Shown here piece by piece: positions 45,394 through 54,367 of a DNA stretch of 54,367 nucleotides (position 1 is its first letter; every line of letters starts with the position of its first letter). Below the pieces are notes generated by a model that searched no databases, was not told where the DNA came from, and worked only from the letters and a program-made list of their open reading frames with translations. Origin of the DNA: an uncultured Lachnospiraceae bacterium. Lineage in GTDB: Bacteria > Bacillota > Clostridia > Lachnospirales > Lachnospiraceae. Made by a program: the position numbers and the translations under genes. The stretch is from the NCBI GenBank assembly GCA_948470755.1, contig CAOKPU010000013.1, positions 1 through 54,367 on the forward strand, read 5' to 3'.

Positions 45394-46794
45394 ATGAGTT
45401 CGATTGTAAATAATATGCAAGCAATGAATGCCAGCAGGAATTTAAATGTAACAACAGGCCGTAAGGCGTCAAATACGGAAAAGCTTTCTTCGGGATACCG
45501 CATTAACAGGGCTGCCGACGATGCGGCAGGCTTATCCATTTCGGAGAAGATGCGCAGGCAGATCAGAGGATTGGAACAAGGTGTGAGAAATAGCAGCGAT
45601 GGAGTATCCCTTTGTCAGGTGGCGGACGGCGCGCTGGCGGAAGTGCATGATATGCTGAACCGGGTTACGGAATTGACTATTCAGTCGGCGAACGGGACAA
45701 TGACCAAGTTTGAGCGGACGGCGATCCAGGATGAAGTTTCCAACATTGTTTCGGAAATTTCCCGGGTTGGCACCACGACTACTTTTAACGGGATGCACAT
45801 TTTTGATCTGGCAGGCTTGACGAAGGAAGAATTGATTCAGGTGGATCTGGTGAAATCCCCTTCGGCGGATAAGGGGTATCTGTCGGAAGCTTATGAATTT
45901 AATAACAGGTATTATCCTTCTGCTACAATGGACTTTAGCTCAATCAACGTAGCAAATATAAAGAAACTATATGACAAATCATTTTCGTTTACTTGCAGTG
46001 TTTCCTGTCCGGAGACTTTTGAATTTAAATTTATTGATGGAAATGGAAAACAAAGTGCATTTCTGAATCCGGAAACGGTCAATAAAAGTGTACCACATTA
46101 TTATCAGATAGATATACATGGAATGACTAATGGAAGCCAAGTAGCGAAAGCTTTGTATAATTTTGTTGAGACTCATCCGGCACGCACTAACACTACTCAG
46201 CAGCCGGATAATGGACTTATGGTAAGCCATTCCAATATTTTAGTAAAGGATAAAGACAGCAGTAAGTTGATTCTCCGTTCTATTAACAATTTTGCAACTG
46301 CAGAAGATGCAATAAAATATGGTGAAAATACGTATAAAGGAAGCCAATATGGGCAGGCGAACTTCGCAGAAATCAAAGGTTCCGCCGATACGCGCATTTC
46401 CAACTTGTTCCCGATCCAAAGCGGGGCAGAGGACGGGGAGAAGCTGGAACTGGAAATTGAGAGGATGAATTCATTGCTTTTAGGCATCAGCGAACTGGAT
46501 GTCACTACCGTACCAGGATGCAACGACGCTCTTGAGAGGACGGAGTTCGCTATGCTGGCGATCAGCAGGCAGAGGGCTAAGATCGGGGCGCAACAGAATC
46601 GGCTGGGCAGTACGATTTCCAACGAAGATAATGTGGTGGAGAATACGGCGGCTGCCGAATCCAGGATCCGCGATATGGATATGTCCACGGGGATGGTGAT
46701 GCAGTCTATGCTGAATATACTCGACCAGGCGGGCCAGTCCATGCTGACGCAGGCGAATCAGGTCAACAGGGACGTTATCCGTCTGATCAGCTAG
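45394..46794 (+). CDS. hag: Flagellin
   Basis: Major flagellar filament protein, 466 residues. Conserved D0/D1 N-terminus: SSIVNNMQAMNASRNL, KLSSGYRINRAADDAAGLSISEKM, ANGTMTKFERTAIQDEV. A central variable domain spans about 145-335. The conserved C-terminus has AAESRIRDMDMSTGMVMQSM and ends VNRDVIRLIS. ATG 45394 has GGAGGGA 6 nt upstream; an in-frame ATG at 45379 precedes the ribosome site and is rejected. The surface-exposed Ser/Thr residues of the central domain are the expected targets of the glycan made upstream. No terminator follows. Confidence 0.93.
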   Translation: MSSIVNNMQAMNASRNLNVTTGRKASNTEKLSSGYRINRAADDAAGLSISEKMRRQIRGLEQGVRNSSDGVSLCQVADGALAEVHDMLNRVTELTIQSANGTMTKFERTAIQDEVSNIVSEISRVGTTTTFNGMHIFDLAGLTKEELIQVDLVKSPSADKGYLSEAYEFNNRYYPSATMDFSSINVANIKKLYDKSFSFTCSVSCPETFEFKFIDGNGKQSAFLNPETVNKSVPHYYQIDIHGMTNGSQVAKALYNFVETHPARTNTTQQPDNGLMVSHSNILVKDKDSSKLILRSINNFATAEDAIKYGENTYKGSQYGQANFAEIKGSADTRISNLFPIQSGAEDGEKLELEIERMNSLLLGISELDVTTVPGCNDALERTEFAMLAISRQRAKIGAQQNRLGSTISNEDNVVENTAAAESRIRDMDMSTGMVMQSMLNILDQAGQSMLTQANQVNRDVIRLIS

Positions 46795-46861
46795 AATTAC
46801 AGTGTAAAGCGTCTAACGATACATAAGCCGGAAACGCAGGGGAACAGGGGATAAATTACAA

Positions 46862-48211
46862 ATGGATAAGAATATTGCGGATATGATAAAAATTGTTAAA
46901 GGAAAGATCGAAGATTCCGGCAAAATCAATTTAAGAAATATTGATACGATTGTGAATGCTGCCAATCCCACACTGATGGGCAGCGATCAAGGCGTTGACG
47001 GCAGCATTCATGCTGCCGTCAATTCCTTTTTGGAAGACGGAAAAGAATATGCGGATCTGATCTGCAGGGAGTTAGGGACCGGGAATGAAAAAAATAAGAT
47101 CCGATGCGGCAGAGGGCAGGCGGTCAGAACGGAAGGCTATGGGTTGTGCAAAAACGTGATCCATGTGGTTGGGAGCCAATATGACGGGAATGGGACAAGG
47201 GGCGTTGGCTGTTCCAGTTCCCGTATTATGCTTTTGGAATCGTGTTACTATGATATTATAAGAGTGGTCAGGGAAAATGCGGGAATAAGAAACCTTGGAG
47301 TGCCAGTTATTGGTGCGGGAGAGTATGGATTCCCTTTTAAACTGGCGGTGAAAGTAGCGCTGGCCGGCATTGGGAATGCGTTGACGGAGTGGAAGGACGA
47401 GGATGAAGAACTGTTCGCAATGAGCAGTCTGGAGCATATCTATTTTTATATTTATGATGGAAATGGAGAGACATGCAATAAAAATTTCAAGACGGCGGAG
47501 CGGGTCTGGAACGGGTATAAACCGTTGTTCCGCAATGGGAAGAAGGTGGTCTTCCAGAATTCTTTTATGGCGCACATACGCTATATGAATGAGATTATGA
47601 GGTATGACAGGAAACGGGGCTATTTTGCGACGGCGGAAGCGATGAGGGTATTGCTGATGGCTGTGCGTTTCCTATTTATGCCGGTTATGATGTTGAAGGA
47701 TCTTTTTGGAAAGGCGGGCTGGGAGAAACGAAGGAAGGCTGTGGAATGGCTGGCCTTAGTGAAGGCGCTTTTGCCTATTTTCTTTTTTCTATTTTGGCAA
47801 TACGGGTTTTTCATGCAAGATCCTATCCTTTATGAGGCGGCGTTTCCATGCATTATCCTCTACAGCATGAGCGATACCGTTACTTATCTGCTGACGTTGC
47901 TCATGATGGCGGATATCCAGCGGCCGTCGGCGAACCTGATCCGGTCGATGATTATGCTTTTTGTCAATTACATAGAAGTGGCTCTGGGATTGGCTTATTT
48001 ATATTTTTTCCATTATAAGGATAAAGGGCAGGTATCCATCTATGATGCGGCCCGGTTTGGGTTGTTGGGAACGAGGGCGGAAGCAGTGGGACTGGAAACG
48101 TTTGCGGATTATGCTTTTTTATACGCGGATGCGGCCGTCAAATTTTTCTTTTTATCGCTGGTATTCGGGTATTTTGCGAATCATATGAAACAGAGGAAAT
48201 TCCGGAGCTGA
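46862..48211 (+). CDS. Macrodomain-transmembrane protein (candidate defence sensor/effector)
   Basis: A 449-residue fusion. Macrodomain (about 8-200): IVNAANPTLMG (residues 30-40), GVDGSIH (44-50), GQAVRTEGYGLCKNVIHVVG and VPVIGAGEYGFPF, all ADP-ribose-pocket motifs. C-terminal part: about five hydrophobic helices near 261-280, 297-318, 325-348, 359-383 and 414-440. Macrodomains bind ADP-ribose derivatives. Type II Thoeris uses a macro-TM effector activated by an NAD-derived signal (from memory), there with TM first. Here the order is reversed and the neighbour is a SIR2 protein. It is predicted to damage the membrane when it senses the signal; the function is inference. Confidence 0.75.
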   Translation: MDKNIADMIKIVKGKIEDSGKINLRNIDTIVNAANPTLMGSDQGVDGSIHAAVNSFLEDGKEYADLICRELGTGNEKNKIRCGRGQAVRTEGYGLCKNVIHVVGSQYDGNGTRGVGCSSSRIMLLESCYYDIIRVVRENAGIRNLGVPVIGAGEYGFPFKLAVKVALAGIGNALTEWKDEDEELFAMSSLEHIYFYIYDGNGETCNKNFKTAERVWNGYKPLFRNGKKVVFQNSFMAHIRYMNEIMRYDRKRGYFATAEAMRVLLMAVRFLFMPVMMLKDLFGKAGWEKRRKAVEWLALVKALLPIFFFLFWQYGFFMQDPILYEAAFPCIILYSMSDTVTYLLTLLMMADIQRPSANLIRSMIMLFVNYIEVALGLAYLYFFHYKDKGQVSIYDAARFGLLGTRAEAVGLETFADYAFLYADAAVKFFFLSLVFGYFANHMKQRKFRS

Positions 48212-48225
48212 AGGAGGAAGGGCAT

Positions 48226-51200
48226 ATGGAAAGCGGCATCAGGATCAGGAAAATGATTTTTGAGAAAATGATGGAAGAACATGGGAACGGGAAGAACTGG
48301 GAGATGTTATGTTGTTCGGAAAAACCGTTAGTGCCTTTCATTGGGGCGGGGATATCGGCATGGTGTTATCCGGTATGGGACGACCTACTGACGAAAATCG
48401 TGGAAGATAATTTTTCGGGGGAATGCGCCGATATTGTCAGAAAGGCATTGAAAGAAGAAGAAAATCCTGATGTGGAATATATAGAGACGGGGGCGGACGG
48501 GAAAGCCTCCGGCAGGGCGAGAGGCAGGGAGAGTGTGTTCCATTGGATGGAAGAAATTGCAGAATGCATCTTTGATGACGATGAAAAATCTTTCCGGGAG
48601 AACTGTGAAAGATTCCGGATTATGGAAAACGGGAAGCATAAAGAGGAAAATGCAGTCCTAAGGAAAATGCGCAAGCTATTTGAGGAGGAAAGCCCGAAAA
48701 AGAAGAGGGAAGCAGCCAAGGCGTTATATGAAGCTTTCGCCGTTTCCAAGCTTAAGGAAACCGGCAGGATGCCGGAATACCAAAGGTTTTTTCCGAAATT
48801 ATTTTCGGATATACTGATTACCACGAATTATGATAAAGCGCTGGAAAATTTTTATCCTTCCATTTTCAGTTATTCTTATATGGACTTGAACGGATCTTAT
48901 GATGAAAAGGGGGAAGACAGAAGCTGGCTGTTCCGGGCGGTGGAAGCAAAGCTGGAGCAGATGAGAAGCAGGCTTGCCGGGGAGGAGGCCTTGGGGATCA
49001 GTGTAACCATACCGGATATCCCAATGTTGTTAAAGGTTCATGGAAGTATAGAGCAAGTGAGTGATATAGCGTTGTCAAGGGCGAAATACGACGAGGCCTA
49101 CCGGGGAGAAATGCCGGCATTGTTCCGGGAGATCTGCCAGAAAAGCACATTGATCTTTATGGGGTGCGGGCTTAGGGAAGACCGGATATTGGACGAAATG
49201 AAGGAATTAAAGAAAAACAATGAAATGCAGCATTTTGCCTTTTACCCGGCTCCGAAAAGCAAGGAGGAACAGAGGCGCAAAAGGGATGATTTGGAGAAAA
49301 ATTACGGAATTTACCCTATATTCTATGCGGAGGATGACTTGGAGGAGCTGATAGAGGGGCAAAAGGAGAGGGAAGATGTTTTCCATAATTATTGCCTTGG
49401 GCTTTTGCTGGAAAACCTTTCGCGGCGCAAGATGTATTACCCGCAGCCTTTGGAGCTGTTATGGGATCGATACCGGTTTGAGGAATTCCATTTAAAAGAA
49501 TATCTGGAAAATACGAGAAGGGAGCGGCTGATGCAGAAGGAACCCCGCTGCATCCATCTGGAGGAGGCCGGGCAGATATGGAATTTGCTGAATTCGTCGG
49601 AGGAATGCCCGATGATCGCTGTAGTAGGAAGCGTCGGTTCAGGAACCAGTACCCTTTGCGCAAATATACAGGAACTGAGCAAGACATACAAAGACAGTAT
49701 GCAGTTTTTTAATATATCTTTGGCAAACTGTAAAAGCTGGGAGGAATTCTGCATACAGATTTTCCAGAGCCTGAATATCATAAGCCTGGAAATACCGGAA
49801 CAGGAAAAATGGAGGACGGTGGCGGAGCTGGCGGCGCAGCGCTGCGGCGGATATTGGAGGAGCGTGCTTGTGCTGGACTGTCTGGATGAACTGAAGAGGG
49901 CCGATGCCGGCGCCAGGCTGTGGGAAACGGTTACCCGTATGCTAAAATACTGGAAATCCCATCAGACGCGGGTGATTTTTACATGCCGTGAGTATCCGGA
50001 AGGGATCTCTTGTTATACATGGCCTATCGGCGAGCTTAGGAGGAAGGATGCCAAAAAGGTGTTTTTCAGTGCCTGCACGTCGAAACGGTATAGGAATATT
50101 TCGTTTTTAGAAAAAAACGTCATCCGGGAACTGTTTGAACGGCAAAGCTTTCAGGCGGCTTCCGTTCATCTGCTGGGGATATATGCGAACAGTAAAAATG
50201 ATCTGGCCGGACTTCTGGATGAATGGGAATTGTATCATAAGCCAGGGGACAGCGAGGGGCAGATACTGGCCAGGATTTTATGGATACATTTGCTGGATGA
50301 GCATAGATATGAGGAGAAGACGGAAGAGGAAAAAAGGGCGATTGAAAAGAACATTTTATGGATATGGGGGATTTTGGGAAATTATCCGGGTATTTTCCCA
50401 AAAGTCTTTCTGGACAGCATATTGCAGGACGATGGCGGGGAAGCATATAAAGGCAGGGAGTTATCCCAAAAAACAATCGTGTTTATGAAAAACGCCGGGC
50501 TGTGTGAAGAAACGGGCGATGAGAAGCAGCGTATTTTATTGGAAAATATGACGTTGTGCGTGGAGAAGTATTTTTTTTCCAGACTGACGGCGGAAGAACG
50601 GAATAAAAATTGTATAGAGATCTATGATTATTTCAGGAAATGCGTGGAAGAAACCCGGGGAAGCGATGTGGGGCTGGAATGCTTCAGAGGTTATTCCATG
50701 GATGATTATAACGGGGAGCTTAGGCGATTTATATGCGGGGAAGTGGAAAAGGAATCTGCATTTGGGGATCCGGAAGGAGATATCCTGGAGCTTTTGAAGC
50801 AGTTAGGCGGGATGATCAATAACGATAATAAGAGAAAGGCAAATAAAAAGCTCAATCTAGTCCTTCATTATGAAATAAAAATGGTAATCAGTTTCCTTAA
50901 CACGTATCTTTCCCGTGCGGATATGAGCGGGGAAAAGAAAAAAGAAGTGGCGGAGATTGGATACTGCTTTCTGCACTATTTCCATTATGTGCCGAATTAC
51001 GCCTATCCTCTTATGCGCCAGATGCTGCAGGCGATGGAACATATAGAGGAGGGCCAGCTTTATAAACTGGCCAATTTGAACCGGGCGGCGGGAGACATCC
51101 AGAGGCTGTTAGGAAGGAAAAAGGAAGCGGCCTACTATTACGGCCAGGCCCTGCGTTTATGCGATGAACAGATGCTGACGGCGTTTACGGGCCGGCCCGA

Positions 51201-52017
51201 AGCGTACCGGAAAAGCTTAAGGATCAGGGCGAGCGCATTGCTGATTGGCAACGCTTATGCGGGATCGGGCAGTGAGAGAATGAAGGCTATGGAAGAAGCG
51301 GAAAAGATCTATCAAAGGATTCAGGATAAGTGGAGGGAGGCCGATTACAACCAACGGATGGGAGAGATCCTGTTTGCAGAGGCATGTGAGGAAAAAAATT
51401 ATAAAGAAGCTAAATTTGATGAGATAAGGGAATATTATAATAAGTCCGTAAAAATATATTATGAGGAGGAAAATAAGACCGGGATTGCGTACATATTAAA
51501 ATGCATGGGCGACCTGATCGAAAGATTTAAGGAGATTTATGAACGTCAAAGGTACTGCATTTGCGAAATGGATGCAGGGAGGGATAAATTTTATACGGTG
51601 GAAAAGGAAGGAGGGGTGGAAAACAGCGTGGGGCATTGGGTATACGCTTCGGCAAGCTGTTACGCCCAGTCGTTTGTTTACTATTGCGGACATATTAACT
51701 GGCGGGGGTTTGCCAATGTGATACAGGCCATGGGGACTGCTTATCGAGGGCTTGGGTATTCCCTGCAGGAAAAAGGGAACATAGAAGCGGTGGAAATGCT
51801 TTACGGGCTTGCGGAGGAGTGCTTCCGCTGGCTTGGGGATACAAGAGGGCTTGCGGACACCCTGGATTATTTTGGGTATGGATATAAGGACTGCAAAGAT
51901 GAAAGGCATAAATATATGGCCTTGAGCAAGTGGATGGAAAGCAAGGAAATATGGAAGAAGCAAGGGAATGAAGTAAAGGCTGGGGAGATTGACAAGGCGA
52001 TTTCCGAATTGAGATAA
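48226..52017 (+). CDS. SIR2-STAND NTPase-TPR protein (Avs-like defence protein)
   Basis: A 1263-residue protein. N-terminal SIR2_2 NADase domain: FIGAGIS (residues 38-44), TTNYD with catalytic Asn201, KVHGS with His272, and FMGCGLRED (311 on), so all catalytic residues are present. Central STAND-type NTPase: GSVGSGTSTL (468-477) at the Walker A site, LVLDCLDE Walker B (D551, D554), and VIFTCREYP. In Walker A the invariant lysine is replaced by Thr474. The C-terminal ~450 residues are TPR-like helices for target recognition. This matches SIR2-STAND (Avs-type) anti-phage proteins that consume NAD on infection. RBS GGAGGAAGG 15 nt after the macro-TM gene. Confidence 0.82.
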   Translation: MESGIRIRKMIFEKMMEEHGNGKNWEMLCCSEKPLVPFIGAGISAWCYPVWDDLLTKIVEDNFSGECADIVRKALKEEENPDVEYIETGADGKASGRARGRESVFHWMEEIAECIFDDDEKSFRENCERFRIMENGKHKEENAVLRKMRKLFEEESPKKKREAAKALYEAFAVSKLKETGRMPEYQRFFPKLFSDILITTNYDKALENFYPSIFSYSYMDLNGSYDEKGEDRSWLFRAVEAKLEQMRSRLAGEEALGISVTIPDIPMLLKVHGSIEQVSDIALSRAKYDEAYRGEMPALFREICQKSTLIFMGCGLREDRILDEMKELKKNNEMQHFAFYPAPKSKEEQRRKRDDLEKNYGIYPIFYAEDDLEELIEGQKEREDVFHNYCLGLLLENLSRRKMYYPQPLELLWDRYRFEEFHLKEYLENTRRERLMQKEPRCIHLEEAGQIWNLLNSSEECPMIAVVGSVGSGTSTLCANIQELSKTYKDSMQFFNISLANCKSWEEFCIQIFQSLNIISLEIPEQEKWRTVAELAAQRCGGYWRSVLVLDCLDELKRADAGARLWETVTRMLKYWKSHQTRVIFTCREYPEGISCYTWPIGELRRKDAKKVFFSACTSKRYRNISFLEKNVIRELFERQSFQAASVHLLGIYANSKNDLAGLLDEWELYHKPGDSEGQILARILWIHLLDEHRYEEKTEEEKRAIEKNILWIWGILGNYPGIFPKVFLDSILQDDGGEAYKGRELSQKTIVFMKNAGLCEETGDEKQRILLENMTLCVEKYFFSRLTAEERNKNCIEIYDYFRKCVEETRGSDVGLECFRGYSMDDYNGELRRFICGEVEKESAFGDPEGDILELLKQLGGMINNDNKRKANKKLNLVLHYEIKMVISFLNTYLSRADMSGEKKKEVAEIGYCFLHYFHYVPNYAYPLMRQMLQAMEHIEEGQLYKLANLNRAAGDIQRLLGRKKEAAYYYGQALRLCDEQMLTAFTGRPEAYRKSLRIRASALLIGNAYAGSGSERMKAMEEAEKIYQRIQDKWREADYNQRMGEILFAEACEEKNYKEAKFDEIREYYNKSVKIYYEEENKTGIAYILKCMGDLIERFKEIYERQRYCICEMDAGRDKFYTVEKEGGVENSVGHWVYASASCYAQSFVYYCGHINWRGFANVIQAMGTAYRGLGYSLQEKGNIEAVEMLYGLAEECFRWLGDTRGLADTLDYFGYGYKDCKDERHKYMALSKWMESKEIWKKQGNEVKAGEIDKAISELR

Positions 52018-52037
52018 AAGGCATGGGGGAAAACGAA

Positions 52038-54367
52038 ATGGATGGAAAACCAAGGGATGTCATCATAAAAGAGCTTGCGGACAAGATTTTTTCCGATACC
52101 TCAAAGTGGGTTCTCTTTCTGGGGGACGGGGTATCGTATGATAAATGGAATAACCGTAAAAAGTTATTTTCCGATCTGGCAATAGAGGCGATCCGGGAGG
52201 AGGGAACGGATCCTATTGTAAAAGCAAAAATTTATGAAGCAATACAGGGAGGGGATTATTCCGGGCTTTCCGGCATTTTGTTCGGCGACCGCTGGGATGG
52301 CGCAAGCTTCCTGGATGAGATTGAGGAAAAGCAGATGGCGTTAAGGGAGCGTTATGCAAGAAGGCTGGTGAAAAGGGAAAAGATAAATATAAGCAATGCC
52401 CCGGTGGAACTGGGGGATATCCTGGCGATATTCCCGGGGATTGTTTTAACGACTTGCCAGGATGAAACAATAGAAGCTTTTTTAGAATATGAAAAGTCCA
52501 TGCCCGTGGATGACATCGTGTCTACCCCATATAACTTAACGATATCGAAGGAATGGGACAGATGGATTAAGAATAAGGAAATACGGACGCCTGACCTGGC
52601 ATCCGCTGAGGAGAAGGATATTAGGAATAAGGCCCGTATTTTGGTAAAGCTTTATGGAAGCAGGAAGAATCCATATAGGATGCTGCTGTCTAAAAAGGAC
52701 TTCGAGGAATATTATTCGGAAGGATCCAATGCGTATCTTTTTTTAAAGAAAATATTCCGTACGAAGAATCTGCTTTTTGCAGGGATGGACCTGGGGAAGG
52801 AAGGGCCGTTGTACTATGCGGAAGGAATATTAAAATTGTTGGAAGAAGCCCCGGGGGATGTAGAACGGTATCTGTTGGATGAAATGGGAGCGGAAAAAGA
52901 GCTGTTTGACCGATATCATATAAAGCCGGTAAGGGCGGGGCAGGAGGGCATAAAAGGGTTTGGCAGGGAACTGGCAAAGCGGATGGAGATTTTATGGAAA
53001 AGGACAAGTATGCCTTCCGGTACAGGGGAAGCCCGCCCGGATAATAAGATGGGAGATGCGCTTTCTAAGACAGAGGGAGGAGCTGAAAGCATCGGGGCGT
53101 TAAGTCAGGAAATGGCATTGGAACAATTTGAACAATTTTATAATAGGCGCTCCCATAACGAATTTCTGAAAAACGAAAAGGAAATGGAAATCTTAAAAAC
53201 AAAGATCCTGGGATTTGAGGAAAATGGCAGGAGCAATAGGCATTGGAACAAAAAAAGTATAGAGCAGTTGGCGGTGGCCGCCAATAATGTGGCTGATTTC
53301 TATGACTTAGAGGAAATTTTTTCCCTGGCGGAGAGCCTTTGTCTGAAAAATAGCGGAAAGGCCAAAGGAGGAGGGAATGATTCGGGGGAATTCTATGAGG
53401 CGGTAACAAGAAGTATGCTGAATGAGAGGTTAAGTACGGAGAGCAGATGCCTTCATCAGATATTCTCGTTTTACGGAAGCGGTTTTCCGTTTGGTTTCTT
53501 AATGTTGCTATCAAAGGATGAGGAGGAATTGAAAAAATGGAAGCGGGCCGGAATACAGCTTACGAACAGCGGCATCTATGTCAAACGCCATCATCGGAAG
53601 AATCTGCATGAAAGAATGTTCCATGCGGATAATGTTATGAGGACTGCAGGAACGAATCCATATAAGAAGAAGTTTAAAAACATAATAAAAGAAAGATGCC
53701 GGCAGCCGGGGGAAGGTTATTTTTATCCTCTTGACAGTACGTTGGACAACGAAGGGTCTAAGGAGAGGGAAAAAGAAAAATTTGAACAAATGTTTATAAA
53801 AATGCATGGCATCCTCAGGGATAAAAGCGAGGGATATAAGCAGCTTCATTCCCTTTTGCAGACGGAAATGCCGGAGATTATTTGTAATCTGAGAAAACTG
53901 GGAGACAGAAGAAATCAGTGGGAGCCGGCTATGCTGTATTATCTTCTTAGGGAAAGCCGGGCAATCCCAAGGGATCTTGAAATATTAAAAGAAGAAATAA
54001 GGTTTTGTTTTGCGAACGCGGAAAATAAGATAGAGAGCAGGGATAGAAGAGAAAGCAGAAAGGCTCTTTTGGATGAAGTGATGCTCCTTCAGACGGAAAG
54101 CCTGATAGAGAGCCAGTCTTATAAAAAAGAAAATCAGAATCAGGCGATTGCCAAATGTAAAGAAGCGGAAAAACTGATCGACAGGGAGGAAAGAAAGGGG
54201 AAGTGGAAAACGGATGAAATGCCGGAACAGATATTTAAGCAAAGAATACAGATTTCATTATTAGTAGCGAAAATCTATGGGAGGCTTAGCTCGATTCTGG
54301 AAATCGAACGATGCTGTAACGCGGCACTTTGTAGTAGACGGAAAAAGCATTTTAATTTCGACAGTAT
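52038..54367 (+). CDS. Degenerate SIR2-like protein, partial (runs off window)
   Basis: Open reading frame of at least 776 residues, cut by the window end. The N-terminus follows the SIR2_2 layout: WVLFLGDGVS (GAGxS position), IVLTTCQDE (where TTNYD is expected), ILVKLYGS (where LHGS is expected), NLLFAGMDLG (FxGxSL position). The catalytic Asn and His are thus replaced, suggesting an NAD-binding but inactive partner. After a linker, helical, TPR-like sequence follows (SNRHWNKKSIEQLAVAANN, PAMLYYLLRESRAIP). ATG 52038 has GGGGG 8 nt upstream; ATG 52023 is the alternative. The gap to the previous stop is 20 bp, so it is in the same operon. Confidence 0.7.
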   Translation, partial: MDGKPRDVIIKELADKIFSDTSKWVLFLGDGVSYDKWNNRKKLFSDLAIEAIREEGTDPIVKAKIYEAIQGGDYSGLSGILFGDRWDGASFLDEIEEKQMALRERYARRLVKREKINISNAPVELGDILAIFPGIVLTTCQDETIEAFLEYEKSMPVDDIVSTPYNLTISKEWDRWIKNKEIRTPDLASAEEKDIRNKARILVKLYGSRKNPYRMLLSKKDFEEYYSEGSNAYLFLKKIFRTKNLLFAGMDLGKEGPLYYAEGILKLLEEAPGDVERYLLDEMGAEKELFDRYHIKPVRAGQEGIKGFGRELAKRMEILWKRTSMPSGTGEARPDNKMGDALSKTEGGAESIGALSQEMALEQFEQFYNRRSHNEFLKNEKEMEILKTKILGFEENGRSNRHWNKKSIEQLAVAANNVADFYDLEEIFSLAESLCLKNSGKAKGGGNDSGEFYEAVTRSMLNERLSTESRCLHQIFSFYGSGFPFGFLMLLSKDEEELKKWKRAGIQLTNSGIYVKRHHRKNLHERMFHADNVMRTAGTNPYKKKFKNIIKERCRQPGEGYFYPLDSTLDNEGSKEREKEKFEQMFIKMHGILRDKSEGYKQLHSLLQTEMPEIICNLRKLGDRRNQWEPAMLYYLLRESRAIPRDLEILKEEIRFCFANAENKIESRDRRESRKALLDEVMLLQTESLIESQSYKKENQNQAIAKCKEAEKLIDREERKGKWKTDEMPEQIFKQRIQISLLVAKIYGRLSSILEIERCCNAALCSRRKKHFNFDS

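Noticed and set aside
46197-46742. 181-residue minus-strand open frame
   Set aside because: Antisense to the conserved flagellin C-terminus; Ser/Leu-rich shadow translation without ribosome site.
51496-52053. 185-residue minus-strand open frame over the SIR2-STAND C-terminus
   Set aside because: Antisense shadow, Pro/His/Phe-rich composition, no ribosome site.
1-54367. CRISPR arrays, tRNA/rRNA genes, insertion sequences
   Set aside because: None recognised on reading; no spaced direct repeats, transposase or RNA gene signatures.

Overview
The window looks like a chromosomal flagellar locus of a motile Firmicute, most likely a Lachnospiraceae or related Clostridia. The grounds are family-level: low-to-moderate GC, strong AGGAGG-type ribosome binding sites, a short Gram-positive flagellin, a Campylobacter/Clostridium-style legionaminic acid pathway, and hairpin repeats of a kind I associate with Lachnospiraceae genomes. 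No species can be named from sequence alone.

Region 1 (1 to about 41.0 kb, all + strand) is one very long, tightly packed flagellin-glycosylation island. Its first part (57-8975) is a carrier-protein acyl-assembly module: a fold-III PLP decarboxylase, two acyl carrier proteins, a DltA-like adenylation enzyme, a second AMP-forming ligase, a short-chain reductase and four paralogous GNAT-type acyltransferases. Next come transferase-like proteins (8993-14626), a possible CMP-ulosonate trio (cytidylyltransferase, aldolase/MptE-like fusion, HAD phosphatase), a Maf/MptE/GT42-like candidate glycosyltransferase, and the legionaminic core: PtmE, LegH-like acetyltransferase, formyltransferase, LegI, LegG, class III aminotransferase, LegF, and LegB 13 kb further on. 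Around these are tailoring enzymes: methyltransferases, Gfo/Idh/MocA oxidoreductases, nitrilase, polysaccharide deacetylase, radical SAM/SPASM, FkbH-like glyceryl-ACP synthase with its ACP, and an SGNH enzyme.

Six genes in this island each contain a run of exactly nine G on the coding strand. In two of them the run puts the gene out of frame (one base too many compared with an in-window paralogue). In three the gene is in frame. In one the run sits at the stop codon. This is the pattern of slipped-strand phase variation and would make the flagellar glycan combinatorially variable.

Region 2 (41.0-45.1 kb) holds two minus-strand glycosyltransferases (CgeB-like and GT2-TPR) divergent from a plus-strand GT2. 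A 339-bp leader with a promoter and two inverted repeats follows, then the flagellin gene (45394-46794).

Region 3 (46862 to the window end) begins only 67 bp after flagellin with no visible terminator. It is a candidate anti-phage operon: a macrodomain fused to a multi-pass membrane domain, a 1263-residue SIR2-STAND-TPR protein with intact SIR2 catalytic residues, and a second, catalytically degenerate SIR2-like protein that runs off the window. By analogy with Thoeris it may be an NAD-derived signalling system in which SIR2 replaces TIR and a macro-TM protein is the sensor/effector. That functional link is inference.
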